Shown here piece after piece: positions 25,987 to 34,883 of a DNA stretch of 64,000 nt. Source of the DNA: Alkalibacterium pelagium (GTDB taxonomy: Bacteria; Bacillota; Bacilli; Lactobacillales; Carnobacteriaceae_A); NCBI RefSeq assembly GCF_900109325.1, contig NZ_FNZU01000011.1, positions 1 to 64,000 of the forward strand. The letters are read 5' to 3'. The notes beneath the pieces were generated by a model that was not told where the DNA came from, searched no databases, and saw only the letters and a program-made list of their open reading frames with translations. Within the stretch, counting starts at the first letter, position 1. Each line of letters begins with the position of its first letter. A program made the position numbers and the translations under genes.

Positions 25987-28545
25987 TTATCGATTTATAA
26001 TTAGATTACCGATCTGTTGCGGTGTTAAAGTTAGTGAGTTTGTGGTACTGATTTTTTCTTCCATAGGAGTAGCCAGATAAGAGTTTTCTGGCAAAACAAC
26101 TGTCACATCTGTTTCTTGAGGGTTAAATAGTCTCAGGAATAAGTCACCTTCCTCTGTCAGTTTAACTGCAGAAACAGTCAATTCATTTAATTCAAGTGAG
26201 AGATGTTCATGAGTTGTTGTTACATTCTCTCTAGGATTGATATTGAAGCGGTTGAATTCTTTCTGCTGATAACCGATGAGTGGAGTCAGGTATTCTTTTG
26301 CTCGTTTGCTTTCCTGATCGGTCTGCTTGAAATCAATGGCGAAGCGGAAGGTAAATGTTTCATTCAACATCTGATTGTCTGGTGTTTCAATTTCAATTCC
26401 TGAGGGTCTTCCTGGTCGATTAACCAGATTTCGTTTGCCTAAGTGAGAAAATGTTCTGAACAGGGTCAGATGAATCCGATCATCCAGCACTTCATACTCT
26501 TTAAGTCCATCGGTGTAAACGGTACATTGACTTTCTTCGTTTTTTAATGTAATAAAACTTTGAGCAGTTTCTACACTGACTGGCTTTTCTACCCATTTGT
26601 CTTCTTTCCAAATATTTAAAGCCTGTTCATTATACATAGGCTTGTTCTGACTACTCAAGTACCCATCCACTTTAACCTGCTCAGACTGTATGCCTGTTTT
26701 TATTACTGCTCGGTATCGATTATCCTTTGTATGGTTAGTGTGAGTGAGGTTGACATAAAGTTTTGAGTCATCTGGGTAAAGCATAAGTGTCCCTGTGAAA
26801 GCTACTTCTTTGTTTGCCTTTTTATTTTCTCGATCCTGAGTAGTTTCAGGAACAGTCATAGTGAGTTTAATATTCATTTTCTGATAATGATCCGTCTTGA
26901 TCACAGAAGAATTAATCTCTGCTGCCTCGGTACTATTCAGTATCCAGTCGTTAATAGGCGGTGAATAATCATAACTGTCCCCATCATCTCCACCGGTTTC
27001 AATGGAAAGAATATTCTCGTATACTCTATTATTATTCAAGTCTTTGTAATGTAGCTGATTATCTTTGATGATTACTCGACCGAAATTGTTTTCTATTGTA
27101 CTCTCCTGTTTTTCTTCAGGGGAAGCGTCGTTGCTCTCTACTTCCTCATAGGTATAATACTCGATACTAAGACCTTCAATCGATTTAACTGGCACAGTAA
27201 TATATGTTCTCCACACCTTAATATCCTGAAGACGCGCTGCTACTTGTCTGTCGATCAGACCTGCATCCTCTTGATTCTGGGATATTACACTATATGGCAC
27301 TGTATTCCCTTCTTCATCATAGAGAATAAAAGATTTTGACCGCGTCAGCATGTCAAAAGTAACGATCTGATTTTCACGTTTTTCTGGTAGTGCATTGACC
27401 ACTGCAATAGTATAGTCGTTGTCTACATCCCCCATTGTGAGCAGACGCAGGTGCAACTCGATCTGTGTATCTACCATTTCAAGTGCATTTAGAAGACGCT
27501 GTTTAATATCCTGATTGACTTTGTCTGAATTACATCCCCCAATACTGTCATGAGCATGAGTTCCGAAGAGGATCTTTGCCACCTTTTCTATCACACTATG
27601 AGGATATAGAACGCCTGCTTGTTCACCAATAACTGCGAGCGGTTCCAGAACATTGTACAACTTGTTTTCAATTTCTGAATTGAGCAATTTAATATCCATT
27701 CTGGTCGAACCTATCGTACGATGGATTCGTGCATGCTTACTATCTACTAATTCACCAGATACCACTTCCAGTTCACTTTTATCTAACGCATTCACATATG
27801 TCTCAAAATCACTGATTCTAACAGTATCATCGGGGTAAAGGCTTTGAATCTTTGTCATAACTTCTTTTATATTTTTCTGAATGGGCATCTGGTCATGTCC
27901 ATTCATTATCAGACGAGCATTCGATGCAGAATATTTATCTAGGACTGACATTATTTTTTTCATGCGGTTTTTCAGCTCGTCTTCTTTATTTTCTAAATAT
28001 TTTGCCCCTTGATAACCTGTCGCAAGATTCACTCCAACTATTTCGGATCCATCGATTCCTTTCCAGATGAAATCCGATTTTTCAGCTTTGAGTTCACTAA
28101 ATCCTCTCCAGAAAAACGTAGAATCAATGCCAAACTGTCTGTAAATCTGCGGCATTTGGCTGGCGTGACCAAAGGTGTCAGGAGCGTAGCCTACCAGCAT
28201 AGGATTACCGAATTCTCTTGCTCGTTTTATTCCATAATAAAGATTACGGTAAATAGACTCACCATGGACCAGTAACAAGTCTGTCTGTGTATACCATGGA
28301 CCTACTCTTAGACTTCCACTTGTGATAAGTTTTCTCAATCTATCCTCTGCTTCAGGCTCAAGCTCCAGATAATCATCAATCATGACACTCTGACCATCCA
28401 ATATATAAATGGTATCTGGATTGGTTTCCAGATATTCCATCACTTCCTGCATGTGGTTACGTAGAAGCACTTTAGTCTCGTCTTTCGTAAAGTACCATTC
28501 CCGGTCCCAGTGTGTATGCATTAAAATTTGAATATCTCTTTTCAT
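25987..28545 (-). CDS. mngB: GH38 alpha-mannosidase (MngB-like)
   Basis: 852 residues. HTHWDREW (10-17) gives zinc ligands H12 and D14, APDTFGHASQMPQ has the nucleophile D123, and FGTHAHDSIGGCN supplies the further zinc histidine. These define glycoside hydrolase family 38. Length is close to E. coli MngB, which splits 2-O-(6-phospho-mannosyl)-glycerate into mannose 6-phosphate and glycerate. No signal peptide, so it acts inside the cell. It is the first gene of the GH38-PTS-GH4 operon, with AAGGAGAG before the ATG. Streptococcal GH38 enzymes acting on mannosyl glycans are the main alternative. Confidence 0.85.
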   Translation of the reverse strand: MKRDIQILMHTHWDREWYFTKDETKVLLRNHMQEVMEYLETNPDTIYILDGQSVMIDDYLELEPEAEDRLRKLITSGSLRVGPWYTQTDLLLVHGESIYRNLYYGIKRAREFGNPMLVGYAPDTFGHASQMPQIYRQFGIDSTFFWRGFSELKAEKSDFIWKGIDGSEIVGVNLATGYQGAKYLENKEDELKNRMKKIMSVLDKYSASNARLIMNGHDQMPIQKNIKEVMTKIQSLYPDDTVRISDFETYVNALDKSELEVVSGELVDSKHARIHRTIGSTRMDIKLLNSEIENKLYNVLEPLAVIGEQAGVLYPHSVIEKVAKILFGTHAHDSIGGCNSDKVNQDIKQRLLNALEMVDTQIELHLRLLTMGDVDNDYTIAVVNALPEKRENQIVTFDMLTRSKSFILYDEEGNTVPYSVISQNQEDAGLIDRQVAARLQDIKVWRTYITVPVKSIEGLSIEYYTYEEVESNDASPEEKQESTIENNFGRVIIKDNQLHYKDLNNNRVYENILSIETGGDDGDSYDYSPPINDWILNSTEAAEINSSVIKTDHYQKMNIKLTMTVPETTQDRENKKANKEVAFTGTLMLYPDDSKLYVNLTHTNHTKDNRYRAVIKTGIQSEQVKVDGYLSSQNKPMYNEQALNIWKEDKWVEKPVSVETAQSFITLKNEESQCTVYTDGLKEYEVLDDRIHLTLFRTFSHLGKRNLVNRPGRPSGIEIETPDNQMLNETFTFRFAIDFKQTDQESKRAKEYLTPLIGYQQKEFNRFNINPRENVTTTHEHLSLELNELTVSAVKLTEEGDLFLRLFNPQETDVTVVLPENSYLATPMEEKISTTNSLTLTPQQIGNLIINR

Positions 28546-28584
28546 AAAACTCTCCTTATACGTGCTCTATTTATTTGCATACTT

Positions 28585-28599
28585 AGTATACCGCTTTCA
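28585..28599 (-). promoter_or_regulatory. -10 element overlapping a cre-like site before mngB
   Basis: On the minus strand TGAAAGCGGTATAC resembles a CcpA site (last two bases differ from consensus) and overlaps TATACT, a good -10 hexamer. The matching -35 is weak. Overlap suggests catabolite repression of the operon, possibly with RpiR control. Confidence 0.4.
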
Positions 28600-28644
28600 T
28601 ACGTAAGTGCTTTCCATAACCTCGGATAATTATCCACAATAGCA

Positions 28645-28679
28645 CTAAAAAAAGAGATCATCCGATTCTAATGATCTCC
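28645..28679 (-). terminator. Terminator of the rpiR-type gene
   Basis: GAGATCAT pairs with ATGATCTC around a 9-base loop; on the minus strand a run of seven T follows. It isolates the regulator from the GH38 operon. Confidence 0.8.
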
Positions 28680-28705
28680 AAAGTATATTAGTTCCAGCAG
28701 ACGAC

Positions 28706-29440
28706 TCAATGCTGATCAGAAAAGTGCTCCCCTTTGAGTTTATTGATGACTTCATTGATCATGAGTATCATATGCAGCTGCTGTTCACGGGATATACCTT
28801 CCATTTTATCGACCGCTACATCATGACAGAAAGCACAGTCACTTCCTTGCATGATTGAAGACTCTTTCTTTGTAATAGACAAAACCTTCATATTCACTTT
28901 TTTTGCATCATGCATAATTTGCAGACACCTTTGAGTTTCTCCCGAACTAGATAAAATTAATATAGTATAGTCTTCAAACCTCTTCAGCATCTGAAGTTCT
29001 GATACTACAATAGCAGGAATCCCTAGGTATAGAAGTTGTCTCGCCATATACTGTGCTGATACATTAGATGCCCCTAATCCGAATAAAAGAAGCTTATGTC
29101 TGCTTTTAAAAAGCTCTTTAACTAAACAGTCTGAACTGTCAAAGTCAATTTTTGATAATACGTATTCAGTATTACGTATGTGACTATCAGTACCTGAATT
29201 CATCAGTGCCACATCTTCTTTAATTGCATACTTTAAATCACTGAACCCTTTAAAGCCCAAAAGTTTAGCCGTCCGGTTTATGGTGGCCTGAGACGTATAA
29301 CTCTCGTGAGCTATCTTCACTACAGTCTCACGAGGTATCTTACTAAAATTTTCTTTTAGGTAAGCTAATACGGCTGCTTCACTTTTGGTAATAGGCCGAT
29401 CAAAATTCTGTTCGTTTAACTGGTGTATGACACGATACAT
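28706..29440 (-). CDS. RpiR/MurR-family transcriptional regulator
   Basis: 244 residues. The N-terminal helix-turn-helix (SEAAVLAYLKENFSKIPRET, then TSQATINRTAKLLGFKGFSDLK) is followed by a SIS sugar-phosphate-binding domain (KLLLFGLGASNVSAQYMARQLL and TILILSSSGETQRCLQIM). Such regulators sense phosphosugars. Position directly upstream of the GH38-PTS-GH4 operon and same direction suggest it controls that operon. A terminator separates them. Confidence 0.92.
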   Translation of the reverse strand: MYRVIHQLNEQNFDRPITKSEAAVLAYLKENFSKIPRETVVKIAHESYTSQATINRTAKLLGFKGFSDLKYAIKEDVALMNSGTDSHIRNTEYVLSKIDFDSSDCLVKELFKSRHKLLLFGLGASNVSAQYMARQLLYLGIPAIVVSELQMLKRFEDYTILILSSSGETQRCLQIMHDAKKVNMKVLSITKKESSIMQGSDCAFCHDVAVDKMEGISREQQLHMILMINEVINKLKGEHFSDQH

Positions 29441-29648
29441 ATCATCTGCTCCTCTGATTCTTACTATTCAGCTATTACTGACTAATACAATCTCATATTA
29501 CTAGAAATCTATGACAGGATATACCCCTATCTGACAAGAACATTGTTAAAACAGGATTTAAATTTGTCTTTATTTTATGTATACTATATAAGGGTTTTTG
29601 TGCCCTTTTTCTATTTTCTATCAAATACGATTTACAGGAGAGATTATT

Positions 29649-30839
29649 TTGCAAAGAACAGTTGGGACAGTCGTCCGCGGGCTGCGCAGTCCGATCATCA
29701 ATGAAGGCGACAATATGGAATCGATTGTTGTAGATACGGTGCTTGACTCTGCTAAAGCAGAAGGCTATGAGATTATGGATCAGGATATCGTAACGATTAC
29801 TGAATCCATCGTAGCCCGTGCTCAGGGAAATTATGCTACTTTGGATCACATCGCAACAGACGTCGGAAGAAAATTTGATGGTGAACCGGTCGGAGTTGTT
29901 TTCCCTATCCTCAGTCGTAACCGTTTCTCAAACATTTTAAGAGGTATCGCCCGAGGAACTGGCAAAGTCGTTCTTCTGCTGAGTTATCCTTCTGATGAAG
30001 TGGGTAATCACCTGGTCTCGCTGGATGAATTAGACGACCACGGTATCAATCCCTGGTCAGATGTCTTAAGCGAATCGGAATTCCGTAATTACTTTGGATA
30101 CAAAGCTCATCCATTTACTGGTGTCGACTATATCGATTACTACAAATCACTGGTAGAAAATGAAGGCGCAGAATGTGAAGTCATTTTTTCTAATGATGCG
30201 AAAACTATTGTTAACTATACTAAAAATGTATTGGCCTGCGACATTCACAGCCGTTTCCGCACGAAGCGTCTGGTCAAGGCTGAAGGTGCTGAAAAAGTGT
30301 TCGGTCTGGATGATATCCTGTCTGAATCATTGGACGGCAGCGGCTACAATTCAGATTACGGTCTGTTAGGTTCCAACAAGGCAACTGAGGAAACCGTCAA
30401 GCTTTTCCCAAACAACGGTCAGCCTCTAGTGGAAGCGATCCAGGCTCGGCTGAAAAAAGAAACCGGGAAGACAGTTGAAGTCATGATTTATGGCGATGGC
30501 GCGTTTAAAGACCCGGTCGGACAAATCTGGGAACTGGCGGATCCTGTGGTATCTCCTGCTTATACAAGCGGTCTGGACGGTACACCTAACGAAGTGAAAC
30601 TGAAATACCTTGCCGACAACAACTTTGCTCATTTAAGAGGAAACGAACTGAAAGCAGCTATCTCAGAACACATCGTAAATAAAGGGGCGGATCTAGTTGG
30701 ACAGATGGAAGCTCAGGGAACGACACCAAGACGTCTGACTGATTTAATTGGATCATTGTCAGATTTGACATCCGGAAGCGGAGACAAAGGCACGCCTATT
30801 ATTTTCATTCAGGGGTATTTTGACAATTATACACATTAA
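29649..30839 (+). CDS. CofE-like (F420-0:glutamate ligase family) protein
   Basis: 396 residues from TTG 29649, chosen because AGGAGA stands just upstream and the family begins RTVGTVVRGLRSPIINEGDN. Further blocks are DIVTITESIVARAQGNYATLD, VVFPILSRNRFSNILRGIARG and IYGDGAFKDPVGQIWELADP. The family adds glutamate to coenzyme F420 in organisms that make it; low-GC Firmicutes generally lack F420, so the true substrate here is unknown. Single gene between two terminators. No other F420 gene is present in the window. Confidence 0.8.
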   Translation: MQRTVGTVVRGLRSPIINEGDNMESIVVDTVLDSAKAEGYEIMDQDIVTITESIVARAQGNYATLDHIATDVGRKFDGEPVGVVFPILSRNRFSNILRGIARGTGKVVLLLSYPSDEVGNHLVSLDELDDHGINPWSDVLSESEFRNYFGYKAHPFTGVDYIDYYKSLVENEGAECEVIFSNDAKTIVNYTKNVLACDIHSRFRTKRLVKAEGAEKVFGLDDILSESLDGSGYNSDYGLLGSNKATEETVKLFPNNGQPLVEAIQARLKKETGKTVEVMIYGDGAFKDPVGQIWELADPVVSPAYTSGLDGTPNEVKLKYLADNNFAHLRGNELKAAISEHIVNKGADLVGQMEAQGTTPRRLTDLIGSLSDLTSGSGDKGTPIIFIQGYFDNYTH

Positions 30840-30872
30840 AAACTGTTGTGGTGTTATTGAATAGAGAATATT

Positions 30873-30922
30873 AAAAGAGACTGACTGGCGCTGATTCATA
30901 TGCGTCAGTCAGTCTCTTTTTT
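30873..30922. terminator. Bidirectional terminator between CofE-like and YdhK-like genes
   Basis: AAAGAGACTGACTG pairs with CAGTCAGTCTCTTT; a T-run follows on the plus strand and A-rich sequence flanks the other side. It serves convergent genes. Confidence 0.85.
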
Positions 30923-30923
30923 A

Positions 30924-31490
30924 TTATTCTACTTCTTCGAGCTCGTCTTCCGTCATCCACATATGATTCGTAATTCTTTCACCATCAATAGTAGAATCAA
31001 AATCAACTGCATAGACGGTTCCATGGATAGCTTCTTCAACAAAGGCGGTTGCTCCATGCATGCCGTCCATATGATCAGCTTCTAAGACAACTTCATCTCC
31101 CGCTTCAGCAACATCGGCTCCGTCTTCCAGGTCTTCATGAATGACCCACTTATGGTCCAGCACTCTTTCTCCGCCATCTGTAGGGGTATAACTCACTTCA
31201 TAAATCACTGTATCAAAAGCTCCGGCAATAGTTGCTTCAGCTCCTTCCATGCCAGGCATATGGTCAGCAGTTATAATAACGTTGCTTCCGACTGGGTATC
31301 TCGGGTTTTCTGCTTCCTGCAGTCCTTCAGGAATATCACCATCATGGTCCATATCCATCATTTCATCATGTCCCGCTTCTTCTTCAACAGATTCGATATC
31401 TGTTTGCGTTTCTGTTTCCTGTTCTTCCGTATCCGCGCATCCAGCCAGAATAAAGGCCGCGCTTAATCCTAAAAATAGTAATTTTTTCAT
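30924..31490 (-). CDS. YdhK-like lipoprotein with two DUF1541 repeats
   Basis: 188 residues. Signal peptide with lipobox LAGC at 15-18, an acidic Met/His/Asp linker (HDEMMDMDHDGD), then two repeats of about 60 residues (ADHMPGMEGAEATI... and ADHMDGMHGATAFV...). DUF1541 lipoproteins are often found beside copper or metal genes, and the DHM-GM-G motif could bind metal. It lies just downstream of a histidine kinase gene and upstream of a copper block, so a role in copper handling at the membrane surface is likely. Confidence 0.82.
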   Translation of the reverse strand: MKKLLFLGLSAAFILAGCADTEEQETETQTDIESVEEEAGHDEMMDMDHDGDIPEGLQEAENPRYPVGSNVIITADHMPGMEGAEATIAGAFDTVIYEVSYTPTDGGERVLDHKWVIHEDLEDGADVAEAGDEVVLEADHMDGMHGATAFVEEAIHGTVYAVDFDSTIDGERITNHMWMTEDELEEVE

Positions 31491-31514
31491 TTTAATCCCT
31501 TCTTTTTCATAGGT

Positions 31515-32885
31515 TCAATCTTTGGTAATGGGAAGAATGATAGTAAATGTTGTTCCTACATTTTCTTCACTTTCCACTTCAACGGTTCCTCCATGAGCTT
31601 CTACAAGGCTTTTTACGACAGCAAGACCAATCCCCTGCCCCTGCAATTCACTGTTCCGGGAAGGTTCTACCTGATAAAACCGTTCAAAAATATAAGCTGA
31701 TTTATCTTGAGGAATACCTTGCCCATTATCTTTAATTTTGATGATGGCCTTATCCTTCACCCGTCTCGCCCAAAAAATAATCTCTCCCCCTTCAGGAGTA
31801 TATTTTAAGGCATTCGATAGGAGGTTTGAAAAAACTTGCTCCAGCTTGTTTCGATCCGCAGAAACCCTTACTGACTCTGCTTTCAGCATCAAGGAAATGC
31901 CTTTCTCTTCTGCCTGATGTTCAAACGCCATGAGTACAGATAAAAGGAGTGCTTTAATGTCAACTTGTTCTCGTTCAATCCTCGATGTACTTGACTCTGC
32001 ATCTTCCAGCTGATCAATCATTTGAATCAGGTTTGCTAGTCTTTTCACCTGTCTGTCAAGGCTTGTTAAACGTTCAGGTGTAACTTCCCAGACACCATCA
32101 ATCATGGCTTCAATATTTCCCTGAAGGGTGGTCAGGGGTGTTCTCACTTCATGAGCTAAATCTGATACCATCTGATTACGAATCAGTTTCTGCTGGGCCA
32201 ACTGAGCGGCTAACGTGTTGACACTTTCCTGCAGATTATAGAGTTCACTGATTTTTTCATCTACTTTGACGGCTCCTAGAGTTTCTCCCCGAGCAATCTT
32301 TTGAGTCATTATGCTTGTATCGGCAATCGGTTTGCTTAAGCGTTTAGAAATCAGGTAAGCTACTATCCCCGCTATGACTACAGATAATATTCCCATCAGA
32401 AAAATCAGTAAGGTTAAATCCTGCAGAAACTCTTCTTCTTCTGCTGTATAATCCTGTAAGCCTGGATACGTAATAACTGCCGTACCTATATTCGCACCGT
32501 CTGAAAACAACCCTATTTCTTCTTCAAGCCAGTTTTCATCGGGTATTAATTCTGTTGTCCGCATCCTCTGCATATGCTGCCTCATTGGAGAAGTCTGACT
32601 GATAATCTCATTTCCTTCAGCATCCTCTACACTTACCAGTATATGTGAATGCATCGCATTCTGAATCGTCGCAGAAAGAACTTCTTCATCCCATACTCCT
32701 TCTTCAATATATGCTGTTTCGATTGTTTCTACCACGGATTCTCTTTCCGCTATGAAACGCTGACTTAAATAATCATCAAACTGGTCTCCGGTAATTTGAA
32801 AAGTGAGAAAACTGAATAGAGCAATGACACTTATACTTCCGCCTAGTATATAGAAGAATAGATGGCTAAACAGTGTTTTTTTCAT
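31515..32885 (-). CDS. Sensor histidine kinase
   Basis: 456 residues. Two membrane segments (about 8-28 and 150-172) flank an extracellular sensor region of about 120 residues that contains a Met-rich HMQRMRTTEL patch. HAMP, then the phospho-His in LAHEVRTPLTTLQGN, then ATPase boxes NLLSNALKYTPEGG, DNGQGIP and GQGIGLAVVKSL. It pairs with the response regulator whose gene overlaps its start by 20 bases. The signal may be metal or envelope stress, judged from neighbours. Confidence 0.93.
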   Translation of the reverse strand: MKKTLFSHLFFYILGGSISVIALFSFLTFQITGDQFDDYLSQRFIAERESVVETIETAYIEEGVWDEEVLSATIQNAMHSHILVSVEDAEGNEIISQTSPMRQHMQRMRTTELIPDENWLEEEIGLFSDGANIGTAVITYPGLQDYTAEEEEFLQDLTLLIFLMGILSVVIAGIVAYLISKRLSKPIADTSIMTQKIARGETLGAVKVDEKISELYNLQESVNTLAAQLAQQKLIRNQMVSDLAHEVRTPLTTLQGNIEAMIDGVWEVTPERLTSLDRQVKRLANLIQMIDQLEDAESSTSRIEREQVDIKALLLSVLMAFEHQAEEKGISLMLKAESVRVSADRNKLEQVFSNLLSNALKYTPEGGEIIFWARRVKDKAIIKIKDNGQGIPQDKSAYIFERFYQVEPSRNSELQGQGIGLAVVKSLVEAHGGTVEVESEENVGTTFTIILPITKD

Positions 32886-33570
32886 GTGTCACCCCAAACC
32901 GATAGCCGGCACCATGAACAGTCTCAATATAGAGCGGCTTTCTTGGGTTTTCTTCAATTTTGGCTCTTAAATTTTTGATATGAGAGTCTATAACTCTGTC
33001 CAAGGCGGTTGCTTCAAGACCTTTAACCTTTTCCAAAAGCTGCTCTCTTGAAAACACATGCTTGGGATTGCTAGCCATGATTAGCAACAGGTCAAATTCT
33101 GTATGAGTTAATACAATTTTGCTTCCGTAGGCGTTTACTTCCATCCTGTCCGGATAGATAATGAGGTTACCTTTATTAAAGACCCATTTCTCCTGTTTAA
33201 TTTCATCATCTCTAGAAACTCGTCGATTGACGGTTGCGATTCTAGCCAGCAGTTCTTTTGGACTAAACGGCTTCTTGATATAGTCATCGGCCCCTAATTG
33301 TAGTCCTTTCAACACGTCCTTTTCATTCGATCGTGCGGTGAGCAGGATAATCGGCACAGATGATGTCCGACGAATATTTTCACATATTTCCCATCCTGAT
33401 ACGTCAGGCAGCATGATATCAAGCACAATAAAATCTACAGAATTATCATTAAATAATTGAAGTGCCTGTTTTCCGTTTGTTGCCAGGTATACCGTATGCC
33501 CCTGCGCAGTCAAGTAAGCGTGTATTATATCAAGAATGGACTGTTCATCATCGACAACTAATATATTCAT
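32866..33570 (-). CDS. OmpR-family response regulator
   Basis: 234 residues. Receiver domain with D8-D9, phospho-acceptor D51 (IVLDIMLPD) and the switch Lys in IKKPFSPKE, followed by a winged-helix DNA-binding domain (LTHTEFDLLLIMASNPKHVFSREQLL, then DSHIKNLRAKIEENPRKP). Its upstream region holds nested inverted repeats that could be its own binding site. It leads the two-gene unit with the kinase. Confidence 0.93.
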   Translation of the reverse strand: MNILVVDDEQSILDIIHAYLTAQGHTVYLATNGKQALQLFNDNSVDFIVLDIMLPDVSGWEICENIRRTSSVPIILLTARSNEKDVLKGLQLGADDYIKKPFSPKELLARIATVNRRVSRDDEIKQEKWVFNKGNLIIYPDRMEVNAYGSKIVLTHTEFDLLLIMASNPKHVFSREQLLEKVKGLEATALDRVIDSHIKNLRAKIEENPRKPLYIETVHGAGYRFGVTHEKNTV

Positions 33571-33592
33571 TTCTCTTAAACTCCTTTACATA

Positions 33593-33668
33593 CAGTGACT
33601 ATCGGTTTAAATTTTTATGGATTAATACTACCATAAACCGAAAGCATAGACTTCACACATTGTCACTG
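33593..33668 (-). promoter_or_regulatory. Nested inverted repeats upstream of the two-component genes
   Basis: CAGTGAC (33593-33599) pairs with GTCACTG (33662-33668); inside it TCGGTTTA (33602-33609) pairs with TAAACCGA (33634-33641), with ATGG/CCAT within. Either an autoregulatory operator or a folded leader; not resolved by eye. Confidence 0.45.
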
Positions 33669-33769
33669 CAGGCAACGTTAACTGAATGACCGGATAAATT
33701 CAAAAAACCGATGACCGAAATCATGCGGCTTTTCGGAAGGATGATTACTTTTGTAGCGTATTAATCCCT

Positions 33770-34093
33770 TTAGTGCATGCTTCCCATTCCTTCAAAATTA
33801 TTGCTTCGAGAAGAGCCGCCAGTGCCATGCATTTCTTTATAATGCTCTCTCAGTTCTCTATTGTTAAGCTCAGGGTGACTTTCACGTATATGAGACTTCA
33901 TCTGACCAAAGTTAATCACAGAGCCATCCATTTCCATATGCATGGATTCACTATTTCCCATATGATTCATATAAATACTTTCTACCTGATTGATTGACCC
34001 TTGCTCAGGCTGTTGACTATCGTCAAAACGTGTTAATCCTAGCCCACCCGTCAATGCCACTAAACCAGTTAAAACGCCATTAAATAAATTCAT
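33770..34093 (-). CDS. Small exported Met/His-rich protein
   Basis: 107 residues. A hydrophobic N-terminus (LFNGVLTGLVALTGGLGL) acts as signal or anchor. The rest is rich in Met and His (YMNHMGNSESMHMEMDG; EHYKEMHG; EGMGSMH at the end), a composition common in periplasmic or surface copper binders. I do not recognise a named family. AGGAGC before the ATG supports it. It lies between a two-component system and a copper exporter block. Confidence 0.65.
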   Translation of the reverse strand: MNLFNGVLTGLVALTGGLGLTRFDDSQQPEQGSINQVESIYMNHMGNSESMHMEMDGSVINFGQMKSHIRESHPELNNRELREHYKEMHGTGGSSRSNNFEGMGSMH

Positions 34094-34172
34094 TTTATTC
34101 CAGCTCCTATTTAGTCTATTGAAACACTATAGTATGTTTCTAACTAAATACTACCTTTTGATTATGGATTAA

Positions 34173-34796
34173 TTATGGATTTTTCATCGGAACTAACTTT
34201 AATTTTCTGACAATAGTGTGGAATAATTCTTCATTCTCTTCTATCGTCAAGCCTGCTTTTTCAATGTTTTCAAGAGTTTTACGGTTGATATTCGCTCCCC
34301 AAATGGATACCGGTACAGGATTAGCTATGTCCATTAATTTCCCTAATAGTTCATTTTCACTTCTCATATGTTCGAGCATAATAATTTTCCCATCTGGCCT
34401 GCAGACTCTTTTAAGTTCTTTCAATCCTTTTACCGGATCGGGAACTGAACAGAAAACACAGGTGGATATAACGTAATCGAAGGAGTCATTTGGAAAGTCC
34501 ATTTGCTGTATGTCCATTTCGTTGAGGGTGACTGGAAAAGGCAGGTCAAGCGATTTAACTTTTTCAACCGCTTTTTCCAGCATCTTTGGACTGAAATCAA
34601 TACCGGTCAGCTGGATACCTTCCGGGTAAAATGACAGATTTTTTCCAGTACCTATTCCCACTTCAAGAACAGTCCCTTTAACATCTTTGAGAAGATTCTT
34701 CCGCCATTTATCTTTCATCATCCGATCCATCGAATCATAAAAAAAAGATACTCTATTGTAACGCTTTTTTATCGTTTTATTAGTGTTCTCTGTCAT
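34173..34796 (-). CDS. Class I SAM-dependent methyltransferase
   Basis: About 207 residues from ATG 34796, which has AGGAGGG about 7 bases upstream; the longer frame adds an unlikely N-terminus. Motif I is VLEVGIGTGKNLSFYP, followed by GIDFSPKMLEKA and VCRPDGKIIMLEHMRSE. It resembles UbiE/phospholipid-methylating small enzymes; the substrate is unknown. It sits about 90 bases downstream of copA, and I recall similar methyltransferases near copper genes in other Firmicutes. Confidence 0.85.
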   Translation of the reverse strand: MTENTNKTIKKRYNRVSFFYDSMDRMMKDKWRKNLLKDVKGTVLEVGIGTGKNLSFYPEGIQLTGIDFSPKMLEKAVEKVKSLDLPFPVTLNEMDIQQMDFPNDSFDYVISTCVFCSVPDPVKGLKELKRVCRPDGKIIMLEHMRSENELLGKLMDIANPVPVSIWGANINRKTLENIEKAGLTIEENEELFHTIVRKLKLVPMKNP

Positions 34797-34883
34797 TCCT
34801 GACCCTCCTGAACAATATGAATTTTTGCTCCTGTTTATAGTTATCCTCACTATGCTTGCGAGTGTTTTCATTTAATCTAAATA

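Noticed and set aside
29649..30839. S-adenosylmethionine synthetase
   Set aside because: Early motifs are those of CofE-type ligases; SAM synthetase motifs such as GAGDQGLMFGYA are absent.
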